In this document: piece after piece, positions 17,372 through 26,252 of the stretch
How positions within the stretch are numbered: the first letter of the stretch is position 1
How the letters are laid out: every line of letters begins with the position of its first letter
Source of the DNA: Marinibactrum halimedae
GTDB taxonomy: Bacteria; Pseudomonadota; Gammaproteobacteria; Pseudomonadales; Cellvibrionaceae
Direction of reading: 5' to 3'
Length of the DNA: 63,795 nucleotides
Assembly: GCF_021234875.1 (NCBI RefSeq)
Contig: NZ_JAJQVM010000031.1
Location: forward strand, 1 to 63,795
Notes under the pieces: generated by a model
What the model saw: only the letters and a program-made list of their open reading frames with translations
What the model was told of the DNA's origin: nothing
Database searches by the model: none
Made by a program: the position numbers and the translations under genes

Positions 17372-19048
17372 CTATGGGGCAGCAGCGGGTTTGGGGGCGG
17401 GCTTGCTTGGGTCAAATAGAGTGTGAGTGGTACCGCCATCGGGATTGTGTTTTTTGAGTAAAAACGCAAAGCTTTCATTTTTTTTCAGCTCTTCACCAGA
17501 TTCAAGAGTTACTCGTAATACTTTTCCATCTTGATCGATTTGAGTGTGGGTCCCTGACGGGTCATACCCTTCGTTGAGCCAGATAATAGTGGGTGCTCGT
17601 TTTTTTGCTGTTCTGTCTCCCGTTAAAATAGTCATTTGACCGGAGTTATTTTTGGTGTCTGTTGAACAGTATCTATGGGTTAATTGATTTTCGGTAAGTT
17701 GTTGCCTAACCAATTGGCTTGTTATTTTACTATCCTTACTCGCAAGTGGAAGTTGATCCACGAGATCTTCCAGGCTTCTGCCACCCTCCCATGCCACATC
17801 TTCCAAGTTACTGTTTATCTGTTCTATGAAGGTGTATTGACTATCGTAGCCACGATCATCAATTCGGATTTTATATCGTCTTCGGCTGCTTATATTGTTT
17901 TCGCGTGCAGCCGCAATCATCAGATTATCAACGGGAAGGCCATTGGCGAGTCTCATGATGCTGTTATTTTTAACAATATCCTCTACAGAAAGCGTTAACG
18001 GGATGTACCGTTCATTGAGATTGAATAGGAATGCGGTGTCATAAGGGGCTTCAAAGGATCGTTGCTGTGTCTTGGCGGTATACTCGAGAAGTCCATTTTC
18101 AAGCTCAACACGCTCGTCTAGATTGATATTCAGGGTGTGATAAGACGGGATATCACCATTACTGGAAATCACTTGTTTGTTGATAAGGGTAAAATCACCC
18201 GTGGAATTGATCATATTGACTCTCCACAGGGCGCCATCATTTTTTCCAGATAACGCTTTATTTTCTACCAATGATAGGTGGCCGGAGTCACGGTCTTTCA
18301 CTAAGAACCGATGATTTGCTGCATTCATAATGGTGAAAAAAGGAGGGCTGACATGGTCGAATTTCCATTCTGCTTCCAGTGGCTCATGGTCCATTTGTTG
18401 CCAGAAGTCGTATTCTTTAAAAACAGGCTCTTCCTGTTTTGATAGGCTCAACAGTGTTTTTTTTCCTGGAGCGGTCGATGTGCTTGAGGCGCTAATGGTA
18501 TAACTGTCCAGGCCAACTAAAGAGATTGCGTGATAGTCCTGAAGTTTTGAGTCTCCCCAATTCCTGTCATCATCGGCTCCAATGCCGTATTGATGATCAG
18601 AGTTAAAGAAAAGGGGTTTGGGGGATGACCTGTCGTGGGTGTGCAACATTCCATTTTCATAGCAAAACGTAGAGGGTTCTATATTGCGACTCTCTAGTGG
18701 GGTTTGTGTCCATTGAAAAGAAATTGGCTTTAAGTTGCCCGATTGGTTTTCGGGACTTTGCATTAAAAAATAGCCCGGTTTATAGGAGGCTTCTAATAGG
18801 AAGCAGCTTCTTTTTTTGTTATCTGTTGTGTTATTGCCTAATTGGGAAGTGCGTAGATATAAGCCGGTCGCATTTTCTTCAACGGCGTGTGCCGTCGCGT
18901 GGGTAATTGACTCGTCTATACTCAATTCCAAGTAATTTCCTTGTCCATCGCTAAGATAGACCAATTTTTCATACTCAAGTCCAACGGTTATGTGGGCGAA
19001 TAAGGAACACGTTGCCAAACCGATGATGCTTAGAAGAGTGGATTTCAT
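17372..19048 (-). CDS. Secreted protein of unknown function with beta-trefoil-like segments
   Basis: From the ATG at 19048, which has GGAG 8 bases upstream, the product is 558 aa; an upstream ATG at 19063 is less well placed. A signal peptide (LLSIIGLATCSLFAHITVG) is followed by a region resembling ricin/fascin-like beta-trefoil repeats (FFTIMNAANHRFLVKDRDSG and GALWRVNMINSTGDFTLINK). The C-terminus is rich in Pro/Ala. I do not recognise a family. It lies between the kinase and FHA genes, so it could be an exported product or sensor ligand of that signalling module; this is inference from position only. Confidence 0.75.
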   Translation of the reverse strand: MKSTLLSIIGLATCSLFAHITVGLEYEKLVYLSDGQGNYLELSIDESITHATAHAVEENATGLYLRTSQLGNNTTDNKKRSCFLLEASYKPGYFLMQSPENQSGNLKPISFQWTQTPLESRNIEPSTFCYENGMLHTHDRSSPKPLFFNSDHQYGIGADDDRNWGDSKLQDYHAISLVGLDSYTISASSTSTAPGKKTLLSLSKQEEPVFKEYDFWQQMDHEPLEAEWKFDHVSPPFFTIMNAANHRFLVKDRDSGHLSLVENKALSGKNDGALWRVNMINSTGDFTLINKQVISSNGDIPSYHTLNINLDERVELENGLLEYTAKTQQRSFEAPYDTAFLFNLNERYIPLTLSVEDIVKNNSIMRLANGLPVDNLMIAAARENNISSRRRYKIRIDDRGYDSQYTFIEQINSNLEDVAWEGGRSLEDLVDQLPLASKDSKITSQLVRQQLTENQLTHRYCSTDTKNNSGQMTILTGDRTAKKRAPTIIWLNEGYDPSGTHTQIDQDGKVLRVTLESGEELKKNESFAFLLKKHNPDGGTTHTLFDPSKPAPKPAAAP

Positions 19049-19609
19049 AAGTATTATCTCCATGGTTTCTCTTTATTAAGAGAGTCTTCCAATTTGTAGG
19101 TTGTAGGTTGTAGGTTAATGCTGAAACGACCCGTCAAAGTCGCTGACTGTTGATTTATGCCGAGATGATGAATGCGATGGTGATGATGCATATTGTTTAC
19201 TCTTGAAAGAGAGCTTTTCCACAGCATACTTTTTGCCACAACATAGAGTGCGAGTACTTGCTGAGCAGTTATTCCTCAAGTTGTCCATAAAACTGTTCAT
19301 CAAGTAGAAGTGAGTATCTTCCTTAACACCTCTTTGAAGAAGTTCAGCTGCAAACAATGTCGGATAAAGACAACAGAATGTCGGATTTTGAAAAGAGTAT
19401 TGAGCAGCCTGTGTTTTTTATGATCATATTGGTGAAATAGACAACAGCGTTTTAAGTCGATTTTTTTATTGATTGTTTTCTGTTCATTTGGGTAGAGTGG
19501 TCGTCGAGGGTAAAAATTAAACAGGGGGGAAGGCGGGCGGGGCGAAAATAGACTGTTGTTTTTGAGGCTTAAAGAGTGAGTAGAGTGAGTCGCTTAAAAG
19601 GTAACCTTG
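19049..19609. other. Intergenic region, nothing recognised
   Basis: About 560 bases on the 5' side of the secreted-protein gene and the 3' side of the FHA gene. Two overlapping minus-strand open frames (19054-19239, 19115-19357) lack motifs or ribosome-binding sites. The promoter of the secreted-protein gene must lie here, but I cannot locate it. A short repeat GTAGGTTGTAGGTTGTAGG occurs at about 19096-19114. Confidence 0.5.
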
Positions 19610-20542
19610 TTACTGCATCATATACTGTTCGTTTGTATTGCCTTTTTTTATTATAAATGGGCAGGTGGATAATCGAAGTTCACCGAATCGTCTCTCTACC
19701 GGTGTTTGGGGAAATTTGATTTCTTCAAAGGCTTTTCTTAAACGATAAATATGAGTATTTAAGTGGCTGGTATCAATGCCCAGTTCTGAAGTAAGCACTT
19801 CATTGGCTATCCAGCCATGTTCAGAATCTGGAATGCATCGGGCTTCATCCAAAAGGCGTTGTCTTGCTAGTATCAGCAATATGTGGTGATGCGCTTTATA
19901 GCCGAAGTCAATAAGGGTGTCATCGTGATGCTGTATGGAAACTTGTACATTTTCTTCGTTCAGGCTCACCGAAAAATACAGGGTGTAACGATGAATGGAA
20001 GAGAGCCCATTAATGGCATGAGTCACGGTATCTTGAATGGTGTCATTGGGGAAAAAAACCCAACTTTCCTTATTTAAAGTAATGTTATCATGGCTGTACA
20101 GTTTTTTTACTGTTTTATCATGCTCTAACACCCATTCAAAATTGTGGCGATAAATCAATAACTCTGGGTGATTTTCATTCGGCAGTATATTATTCGAGGT
20201 TAATTGAATAAAGTGATTCTTGCTCTGGTTGATCAAAAAAGGTTGCGGAGGCTCCGTAGAAATCACGATGAATGACTCACCTCCTTTTTTTGAAAAAGTA
20301 AGAGTGTCGTCTTTATTGAGTGAAACTCTTTTGGCTTCTACTTTTTTGTTATTGACATAGGTGCCGTTTTTACTGTGGTCAATAAGTACCCAGGTATTGC
20401 CAATATACTCAATAATACAATGGTTTCTTGAGCATAAGGAATCGCTTAATCCTGTATCGCAGTTATTGACATCACGTCCAAAAGAGTGGGTAGAGCGCAA
20501 CTGAATGAGCGCTTCTGTTTTTGAATTCATAAGAATGCCCAT
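19610..20542 (-). CDS. FHA domain - winged-helix (OmpR/PhoB-type) regulator
   Basis: The 310 aa protein has an N-terminal FHA domain (about residues 8-95) with the phosphothreonine-binding signature: SFGRDVNN, then LCSRNHCII, then DHSKNGTYVNNKKV. The middle part (about 110-200) is not recognised. The C-terminus (about 220-300) fits a winged-helix DNA-binding domain of the Trans_reg_C type: GWIANEVLTSELGIDTSHLN, then HIYRLRKAFEEI and RRFGELRLS. It is expected to bind a phosphorylated partner and control transcription. GGAG upstream supports the ATG at 20542. It starts 29 bases after the KfrA-like gene (same strand), so the two are probably co-transcribed. The kinase at 14.7 kb is the obvious candidate partner. 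Confidence 0.85.
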   Translation of the reverse strand: MGILMNSKTEALIQLRSTHSFGRDVNNCDTGLSDSLCSRNHCIIEYIGNTWVLIDHSKNGTYVNNKKVEAKRVSLNKDDTLTFSKKGGESFIVISTEPPQPFLINQSKNHFIQLTSNNILPNENHPELLIYRHNFEWVLEHDKTVKKLYSHDNITLNKESWVFFPNDTIQDTVTHAINGLSSIHRYTLYFSVSLNEENVQVSIQHHDDTLIDFGYKAHHHILLILARQRLLDEARCIPDSEHGWIANEVLTSELGIDTSHLNTHIYRLRKAFEEIKFPQTPVERRFGELRLSTCPFIIKKGNTNEQYMMQ

Positions 20543-20571
20543 GATGTTAACTCTCCGAACGGTCTCTTTGG

Positions 20572-21747
20572 CTAGCGTTTATCGTACGGCATTCTGACGC
20601 TGAATTCGTCCATGATTGTTGTCAGCTCGTTAATAATGCCGCCAATACTTTTATGATGCTCTTTTGCATTATTTGAAGGGGTGTTGGTGCTTATGTCAAG
20701 CTTCAAAAAGTATTGTTTAAGTTCTGAGGTTAGGTATTGAAGTTGTTTTTGGTGAGACTGAAACAACTCTAAGCACTGTTGTTGTTGCGCATGTTTTTCA
20801 GCAATACTTTCTTTTTCTTGTTTGATATGAGTGAGAGAAAAATGGTGTTCCTGAAGGGTAAGTGTTAATTCTGAAATCTGTATTTGCTTTTTTTCGAGAT
20901 CAATGTTTTTTTTGTCTAAGGTTGTTTGTAATTGCTGATGAGTCTGATTGAGTTGGTCTAGCTGAGTTGCTAATGTACGGTTGCTTTCAGTAATCGAAGT
21001 AATTTGCTGGTAATTTTTTTCATTTTGCCATTGCAAATTTTTTATATTTTGATCTAGCTGTGAGCATAGTTTATCGTGCTGCGATTGCAGTTGTTTGATT
21101 TGTTGTTGGTGTAGAGACTCTTGAGCCTCACTCTTCTCTTCTAACGTTTGATGCTGGCAACGTAACAAAGAAAGCTCAGAGTTCAATTGGGCGTTGTGGT
21201 TGGATTGTTCCTCGAGCTGCTGTGCCAATTGCGTGTGTTCTGCGTCTAATCGGCGTACTTGCTCTTCTTTTTGAGAAATTTGTTTTTCTTTTTCAGAAAG
21301 ATCGTTTTTAAGGTCGCTAATGTCTGCGATTGATTGAGCGTGTTTTGTTTTGAGTGTGTGCAGTTCGGCTTCAAGAGCAGCGGAGTGTTCTTGCAATCGG
21401 TGCTGTTCAGAACGATAGTGCTCTTTTTCTTGATTAAGTTGTGATTGCAACGATTGCAAAGAAGCTTCAAACGGCGCTTCTGCCAGTTGCCTTAGGGTTC
21501 CGGCAATGGTTTTGCATTGATCCACCAAACTTTGTGTTAGTGCATCCTCTTCTGCGCTATCCATAAGCAGCCCTGCTTTGCGTAGTCGATCAAGAGCACC
21601 GTCATAAGTCGCTGCGGCACCCTGATTGCCAAAGGCATGACGGATTTTGTAACCTGTCACTTCTTCTGCGGCAATACCTTGAGAGAGCATAATTTTTTTG
21701 GCAGCGGCAAGAATTTGAGTATCCGATTTGTCTGCGGTGCGTGCCAT
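20572..21747 (-). CDS. KfrA-like DNA-binding coiled-coil protein
   Basis: The 391 aa protein starts with a KfrA_N-like helix-turn-helix region (about residues 1-70; KSDTQILAAAKKIMLSQG, then GYKIRHAFGNQGAAATYDGA). About 230 residues of near-continuous Gln/Glu/Leu-rich coiled coil follow (about 105-345). KfrA proteins bind DNA with the N-terminal domain and multimerise through the coil; they act in plasmid partition, and chromosomal members are uncharacterised. Here it heads a two-gene unit with the FHA regulator. The position 3 kb from a condensin-like locus is suggestive of chromosome organisation, but this is inference. Confidence 0.8.
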   Translation of the reverse strand: MARTADKSDTQILAAAKKIMLSQGIAAEEVTGYKIRHAFGNQGAAATYDGALDRLRKAGLLMDSAEEDALTQSLVDQCKTIAGTLRQLAEAPFEASLQSLQSQLNQEKEHYRSEQHRLQEHSAALEAELHTLKTKHAQSIADISDLKNDLSEKEKQISQKEEQVRRLDAEHTQLAQQLEEQSNHNAQLNSELSLLRCQHQTLEEKSEAQESLHQQQIKQLQSQHDKLCSQLDQNIKNLQWQNEKNYQQITSITESNRTLATQLDQLNQTHQQLQTTLDKKNIDLEKKQIQISELTLTLQEHHFSLTHIKQEKESIAEKHAQQQQCLELFQSHQKQLQYLTSELKQYFLKLDISTNTPSNNAKEHHKSIGGIINELTTIMDEFSVRMPYDKR

Positions 21748-22077
21748 AATAATTCAACCTGTTATCAATATATTCTTTAATTGCCTATTTATATCGTATT
21801 TCTATTGTTTGTGCAGCATTGAACTGAATTGGTGTCTATCTCTCTATGGTTTAACACTGAAAGTATGGTTTGAGATTGAAAAATAATTTTGTATGAAAAG
21901 TGCCCAGTTTGGTTGGCTTTCTCGATAGTGTATTGAACTGCGTTGTAGCAAATAAAAAAAATGGCGCGATTTTCTTCAATGAGAAAAAAGTTCTGAAAAA
22001 ATTCGGTAAGATCCGGTTGCGTTTTAATACTGCAGTGACGCATAAGTGAACTGATTTAATCTAAAAGGAATTCAACA
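21748..22077. promoter_or_regulatory. Divergent promoter region (KfrA-like minus, repeat protein plus)
   Basis: These 330 AT-rich bases separate two divergently read genes and so must hold both promoters. I see no clear operator or hairpin. AAAGGAATTC at 22064-22073 is the ribosome-binding site of the plus-strand gene. A minus-strand open frame within it (21789-22043) has no support. Confidence 0.5.
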
Positions 22078-23973
22078 ATGCAAAAATATTTACAATCTTC
22101 CCTTTCTTTGTGTATTGCACTTTCTTTTTCGGCGGCTTCAACTCTCGCTCTTGCCACTCCTTCAATGGATATCGATGCAGATCATGATGGTCTGATTGAT
22201 ATCTCGACCCTTGAACAACTTGATTGGGTTCGCAATAACCCCAATGGAACGTCCCTTATTGATCATGACGGAAATGTATTGACGACTGGCTGCCCAGAAA
22301 CCGGTTGTTTCGGTTATGAATTAGTCAATGATATTGATTTTGATACAAACGGAGACGGCGTTTTAAATAATCAAGATTGGGTATTTGATTATGAGGGTAA
22401 TGGTAGTCAACAGGGCTGGAAACCCATTCCGTTATTGTCGAGCACATTTGAAGGCAATGGCTACTCGATTGATAATATTTTTATTAGCAGACCAGATGAG
22501 AATGGTGTCGGTCTCATCACTTTGCTGACCAATGGTGAGGCCAATAAAAGCATTGCTGTGCAAAACCTCACTTTATCTCTGTCTTCCTTTGGCATCAGTG
22601 GCGGTAGTCGAGTCGGCGGTGTCGCTGGTACCGTCTCTGTATTAGAAGATGGCGAAGTGATGCTTGCGGATGTCAAAGTCGAGGGTTCTATTGAGGGCCA
22701 ATATGATGTGGGTGGATTGATTGGTCGAGTGTCTAATGAATACGCTGATGAGCAACGTGCGTTAGGCCTAGTGGAGCTGCGTTTACACAGAAATGCCTAT
22801 AGAGGTTCTATTAAAGCGATCGAGTATGTCGGTGGCCTCGTCGGAGGTATGCGCGACAAGGGAGGATTAAGTGGCTATGGTGTGGATTTCACGAAAAATG
22901 CCGTTTCAGTCAGCATTGATGCGGTAGAAAATATCGGAGGTCTTCTGGGGTATTCGAGAACGTATCTCGCTCAAGATATGATATTCACTAATAATTATGG
23001 CGATGTGAATATTTCAGCCATTGATGTCGCAGGTGGCTTGTACGGGTATATAGAAAATATCGGCGGGGGGCGCTGGGAAGTTAAAAAGGATACCGTCGTC
23101 GGTGTTATTCAGGGGCACGATACGATCGGTGGGCTCATTGCTCATGGCCATTCCCAATTGGGAACAGAGGCCTTGTTTGAAGATGTTAAAGTCGATGCTT
23201 TCGTTTTTGCACTGTCTATAGCGGGTGGATTGGCTGCAAATTTATCCGCCTATGAAACCGGTAATATCGTGGTTCGTGATTCTTACGCACAAGGGAATGT
23301 GGGTGCTGAGGCCATCGCTGGTGGATTAATTGGCAGATTGTCGAACGAAGGATACTGGGGAACGAATGTCCTTGTTGACGGTTCTTTTGCTGCGGCTCGT
23401 GTATCCGGTGATTTAATGATTGGGGGCTTGATCGGGTTGATTCCTGATGCTGGAAGCAATGAACCAGAGCCTTCTGTGACCATTCGAAATTCTTTTTCAA
23501 TGGGATCAGTCGTAGGTTCAGATCAAGGGTTTGAAAGCGCAGGTGGGTTAATAGGCAAGTTTGAATCTCCACTGTATTTCCCCTCGGAGGGCATTGTCGA
23601 GAATAGCTATTCAGTGAGCAAAATGGAATTGGGCGAATTACCGACTTACAGTACCGTGGGAAGTTTTGCTGGAGAAATTCCGGCTAGTGTCATAAATCGA
23701 GACCGTAATTACGTTGCTGCAGATGTTAATTCCATTTCCAGTGTTGGTTCAGCATCAGGGGCGTCTTCATCTCTGATTTCTTCGGCGTTGTTGTCTGAGA
23801 TGGCTTGCCCAGAGTTACCGAATAATACCTCATGCAGCAGTGAAACCTTATTTAAGGGTTGGAACCGCTTTATTTGGAATTTTGGTGATAGCACTCAATT
23901 ACCCGGTTTGAAAATTCGCGGTAAAATTTTCCGTCCTGATTTGGTGACCGGGGAGTTGTCTGTAGAATATTAA
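22078..23973 (+). CDS. Secreted Gly-rich repeat protein (GLUG-like), putative adhesin
   Basis: The 631 aa protein has a signal peptide (LCIALSFSAASTLALA), then a Ca-binding-like Asp-rich segment (DIDADHDGLIDI and DTNGDGVLNNQDW) reminiscent of dockerin/thrombospondin type-3 repeats. Many degenerate repeats centred on GG(L/V)(I/A)G follow (VGGLIGRVSN, AGGLIGRLSN, GGLIGLIPD) alternating with V-D/N-S-Y/F strands, like GLUG repeats of surface adhesins and IgA-protease-like proteins. There is no membrane anchor at the C-terminus. It is probably an exported beta-solenoid protein used in adhesion. It is monocistronic, with a strong terminator 43 bases after its stop. Confidence 0.75.
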   Translation: MQKYLQSSLSLCIALSFSAASTLALATPSMDIDADHDGLIDISTLEQLDWVRNNPNGTSLIDHDGNVLTTGCPETGCFGYELVNDIDFDTNGDGVLNNQDWVFDYEGNGSQQGWKPIPLLSSTFEGNGYSIDNIFISRPDENGVGLITLLTNGEANKSIAVQNLTLSLSSFGISGGSRVGGVAGTVSVLEDGEVMLADVKVEGSIEGQYDVGGLIGRVSNEYADEQRALGLVELRLHRNAYRGSIKAIEYVGGLVGGMRDKGGLSGYGVDFTKNAVSVSIDAVENIGGLLGYSRTYLAQDMIFTNNYGDVNISAIDVAGGLYGYIENIGGGRWEVKKDTVVGVIQGHDTIGGLIAHGHSQLGTEALFEDVKVDAFVFALSIAGGLAANLSAYETGNIVVRDSYAQGNVGAEAIAGGLIGRLSNEGYWGTNVLVDGSFAAARVSGDLMIGGLIGLIPDAGSNEPEPSVTIRNSFSMGSVVGSDQGFESAGGLIGKFESPLYFPSEGIVENSYSVSKMELGELPTYSTVGSFAGEIPASVINRDRNYVAADVNSISSVGSASGASSSLISSALLSEMACPELPNNTSCSSETLFKGWNRFIWNFGDSTQLPGLKIRGKIFRPDLVTGELSVEY

Positions 23974-24016
23974 GCCTTATTGAATTGTCTCAATAACAAT
24001 TTAATAACAGCTCAAC

Positions 24017-24051
24017 AATAAAAAGGAGCACTTTGTGTGCTCCTTTTTATT
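24017..24051. terminator. Rho-independent terminator
   Basis: AATAAAAAGGAGCAC (24017-24031) and GTGCTCCTTTTTATT (24037-24051) are a perfect 15-bp inverted repeat with a 5-base loop and T-run. It ends the GLUG-like gene and, read in reverse, can also end the ModA-like gene. Confidence 0.9.
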
Positions 24052-24121
24052 GTGCTGATTTTTTTGTGCTGACTTTTTTGTGTTGATTTTACCTCTGTTC
24101 TAACTATTTACCCTGCTGCTG

Positions 24122-24907
24122 TCATGGTGGGCCATAACCAAAGTCTTTTATGATGGCGTAGGCTTTCGCTGTTTTAAGGAAATGTAAAAAAGCCATGGCT
24201 GCTGCATTGTTTTTGCCATGATTTAACAATACGGCGTTTTGTTTTATCGATGAATGAAAGGTTTCGGGTATCAACCAGTAGGTGCTTTTGTCTTGGTTCG
24301 ACTTCACTTGTGATAGTGCGATAAAACCCATTGTGGCATTTCCCGTATTCACAAATTGATACGCTTGAGCGACGTTTTCACCCAATACCCAGAGAGGGCG
24401 GGTTTGGTCTTTTAATGAGAGGTGGTGCAAGACCTCCATTGCCGCGTTGCCATAAGGAGCAAGTTTAGGGTTGGCGAGTGCGATTTTGGTATAGGGGGTT
24501 TGTGTAAGAAGAGTGTGTTTTGTAATGGGGGGCGTGTGTTGGGGTGCCCACAAGGCTAGCCTGCCGACGGCATAGGTAAATTGGGAAGTGGATAGGGCCA
24601 ATTTATCTTGGATCAGTGCCGCCGGTTTCTCGGTATCGGCTGATAGAAATACATCAAACGGAGCGCCGTGGCGAATTTGAGCGTAAAATTTTCCTGATGA
24701 ACCCGTGCTTACAGTAACGGTGTGGTTGAAGTGCTGTTCAAATTCTTCAACGAGTGCTTTTATGGGTGCAGAGAAATTGGCGGCCACCGCGATTCTGGTC
24801 TGTTCAGCAAAACTGAATGAGCTGAAAAGCACAGTGAGTAAGCCGCTTATCCAAAGGCAACAATAAGAAGTTGTTTGGGTGCGTCTTTTTTTCTTTTTAG
24901 TCAACAT
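24122..24907 (-). CDS. ModA-like periplasmic molybdate-type substrate-binding protein
   Basis: From the ATG at 24907 (MLTKKKKRR) this is about 261 aa with a signal peptide (LLTVLFSSFSFA). Family motifs are clear: RIAVAANFSAPIKAL, STGSSGKFYAQIRHGAPFDV, LSADTEKPA, PYGNAAMEVL and NTGNATMGFIALSQV. ModA-type proteins bind molybdate/tungstate for an ABC importer, but no modB or modC is nearby. The open frame extends upstream to 25015 into the preceding CxxC-rich gene; that extension lacks a signal peptide. The 22-base gap suggests co-transcription with the zorAB-like genes, an odd partner. Confidence 0.85.
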   Translation of the reverse strand: MLTKKKKRRTQTTSYCCLWISGLLTVLFSSFSFAEQTRIAVAANFSAPIKALVEEFEQHFNHTVTVSTGSSGKFYAQIRHGAPFDVFLSADTEKPAALIQDKLALSTSQFTYAVGRLALWAPQHTPPITKHTLLTQTPYTKIALANPKLAPYGNAAMEVLHHLSLKDQTRPLWVLGENVAQAYQFVNTGNATMGFIALSQVKSNQDKSTYWLIPETFHSSIKQNAVLLNHGKNNAAAMAFLHFLKTAKAYAIIKDFGYGPP

Positions 24908-24929
24908 GTTATTGTGGGTTAGGCTCTTG

Positions 24930-26252
24930 TTAGTTTCCCAGTGTTTTGAGTACTTGCCCATAGTGCCAAAATTCCCAATTATCTGGCAAATCATCCGCAC
25001 TGGTGCTATCCGCAATAATACCCTTGCGATGTTGGGGCCAACTCATCACGGCAAAACCAGTGTAGCCAAGAAAGGTCGTAAACAGTTGAGGGGGCTCTAA
25101 TTGCTGACTGAGGGCAGTGATGAGGGGGTGCCAATTGGGTGGCAGTAGTGAATAGACATCTGACCAGTTGAGCGGAAGCGACTCTGTGGGAGTATCGCTG
25201 GTTTGTTTTTTTATTTTATCCGTTGTTTGTTGTTCAGCAGTGGGAGTACTGTTGATCAGATCAGTGTTATTTTCGAGCGCGTCGATGGATGGTGTGACTT
25301 GAAGAGGGGGGGTAGATTGAACCAAGGTTTTAGCCTGTGCCTTTAACGCGTGAAATCGACGTCGATGTAATTCTATATTCTCTTGCTCTGGTAATGATAT
25401 GGCCACAGACGTAGTGTGCTGAGCACAGGGTAGACAGGTATTTTTCGATACATTCAGTGTGCTGGCTAATTCGTCATTGATGATGGTGGGCAATGGATGA
25501 GGTTGAGGCGTTGAGCGCTGACGACTTTCATCGTCGACATTGGTTTCCCAACCACATCGATGGCACAGAGTTGTTTTATTGGTGGGTTCGGGTGAGGCCG
25601 CTTTGTGGGTGAGTGATCGTATTGTACTTTCAGATTGCCAATATTGTATTTTTTCGTCTAAATGCGTTTGAGGGAAGTAATATTGAGAGAATGCCGAAAC
25701 ATGTTGTTCAAAGGGGCGAGTTTGTTGCCAGTGTTGGTATTCTTCCGTTGATTTTGCAAATGGCGCATCCGCATGAGATTTATTTAAACAAAATTCACAC
25801 AGTCGTAATGGCTCAGAAGTCCAGGGGCATTGGAGTTTTTGTAAATTTGTGCCAATCCACACGGTCTGTGAGCTTTCTTCAAGGGCGCCGCAGCAAGCCG
25901 ATAAATGCACACGATGATAAAACTCTTTCCGTAATGCCAAGTCATCACACTCTTTAACATACACGCCAAAAACCATGACAGGAATTTGTCGGTAAAGCCA
26001 GCCTGCCGGGGTTGGCGTTAAATCTTTTATGCATACCTCCATACCCGTAGCTAACGTTGCTTCCAGCGATGAAGAAGAGCTCGGCAACGGTGATTCTATC
26101 GTTGATTCTTTTTGAGAAGGCGTTGTGGTGGCTAATGTTGTCGGTGTCGGTGTCGGTGTCGGTATGGTGAATAGTGTGTCTTGAATATTCGAGCGAGAAA
26201 GAGAATTGGTGACTTTAACCAGCTCATCAAAATGCGATGCCCACTTTGGCAT
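24930..26252 (-). CDS. Unknown CxxC-rich (zinc-ribbon-like) protein coupled to the ZorB-like gene
   Basis: The 440 aa protein has no signal peptide or membrane helix. A Pro/Thr/Ser-rich stretch (about residues 30-65) is followed by Cys120-Cys121 and three CxxC pairs: 152/155 (LCEFC), 230/233 (CHRCGWE) and 273/276 (CLPCAQH). These suggest two zinc-ribbon-like units. The C-terminus (about 350-440) has Trp-rich motifs (LPPNWHPLITALS, DLPDNWEFWHYG). I do not recognise the family. Its ATG overlaps the zorB-like stop (TAATG), so the two are translationally coupled. It occupies the place where Zorya systems carry ZorC, but shows no resemblance to ZorC, ZorD or ZorE that I can see. Confidence 0.75.
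   Translation of the reverse strand: MPKWASHFDELVKVTNSLSRSNIQDTLFTIPTPTPTPTTLATTTPSQKESTIESPLPSSSSSLEATLATGMEVCIKDLTPTPAGWLYRQIPVMVFGVYVKECDDLALRKEFYHRVHLSACCGALEESSQTVWIGTNLQKLQCPWTSEPLRLCEFCLNKSHADAPFAKSTEEYQHWQQTRPFEQHVSAFSQYYFPQTHLDEKIQYWQSESTIRSLTHKAASPEPTNKTTLCHRCGWETNVDDESRQRSTPQPHPLPTIINDELASTLNVSKNTCLPCAQHTTSVAISLPEQENIELHRRRFHALKAQAKTLVQSTPPLQVTPSIDALENNTDLINSTPTAEQQTTDKIKKQTSDTPTESLPLNWSDVYSLLPPNWHPLITALSQQLEPPQLFTTFLGYTGFAVMSWPQHRKGIIADSTSADDLPDNWEFWHYGQVLKTLGN

Noticed and set aside
19115-19357. 80-codon minus-strand frame upstream of the secreted-protein gene
   Set aside because: Lacks a ribosome-binding site and any conserved feature.
21789-22043. 84-codon minus-strand frame in the divergent promoter region
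   Set aside because: No motif, and the space is needed for two promoters.
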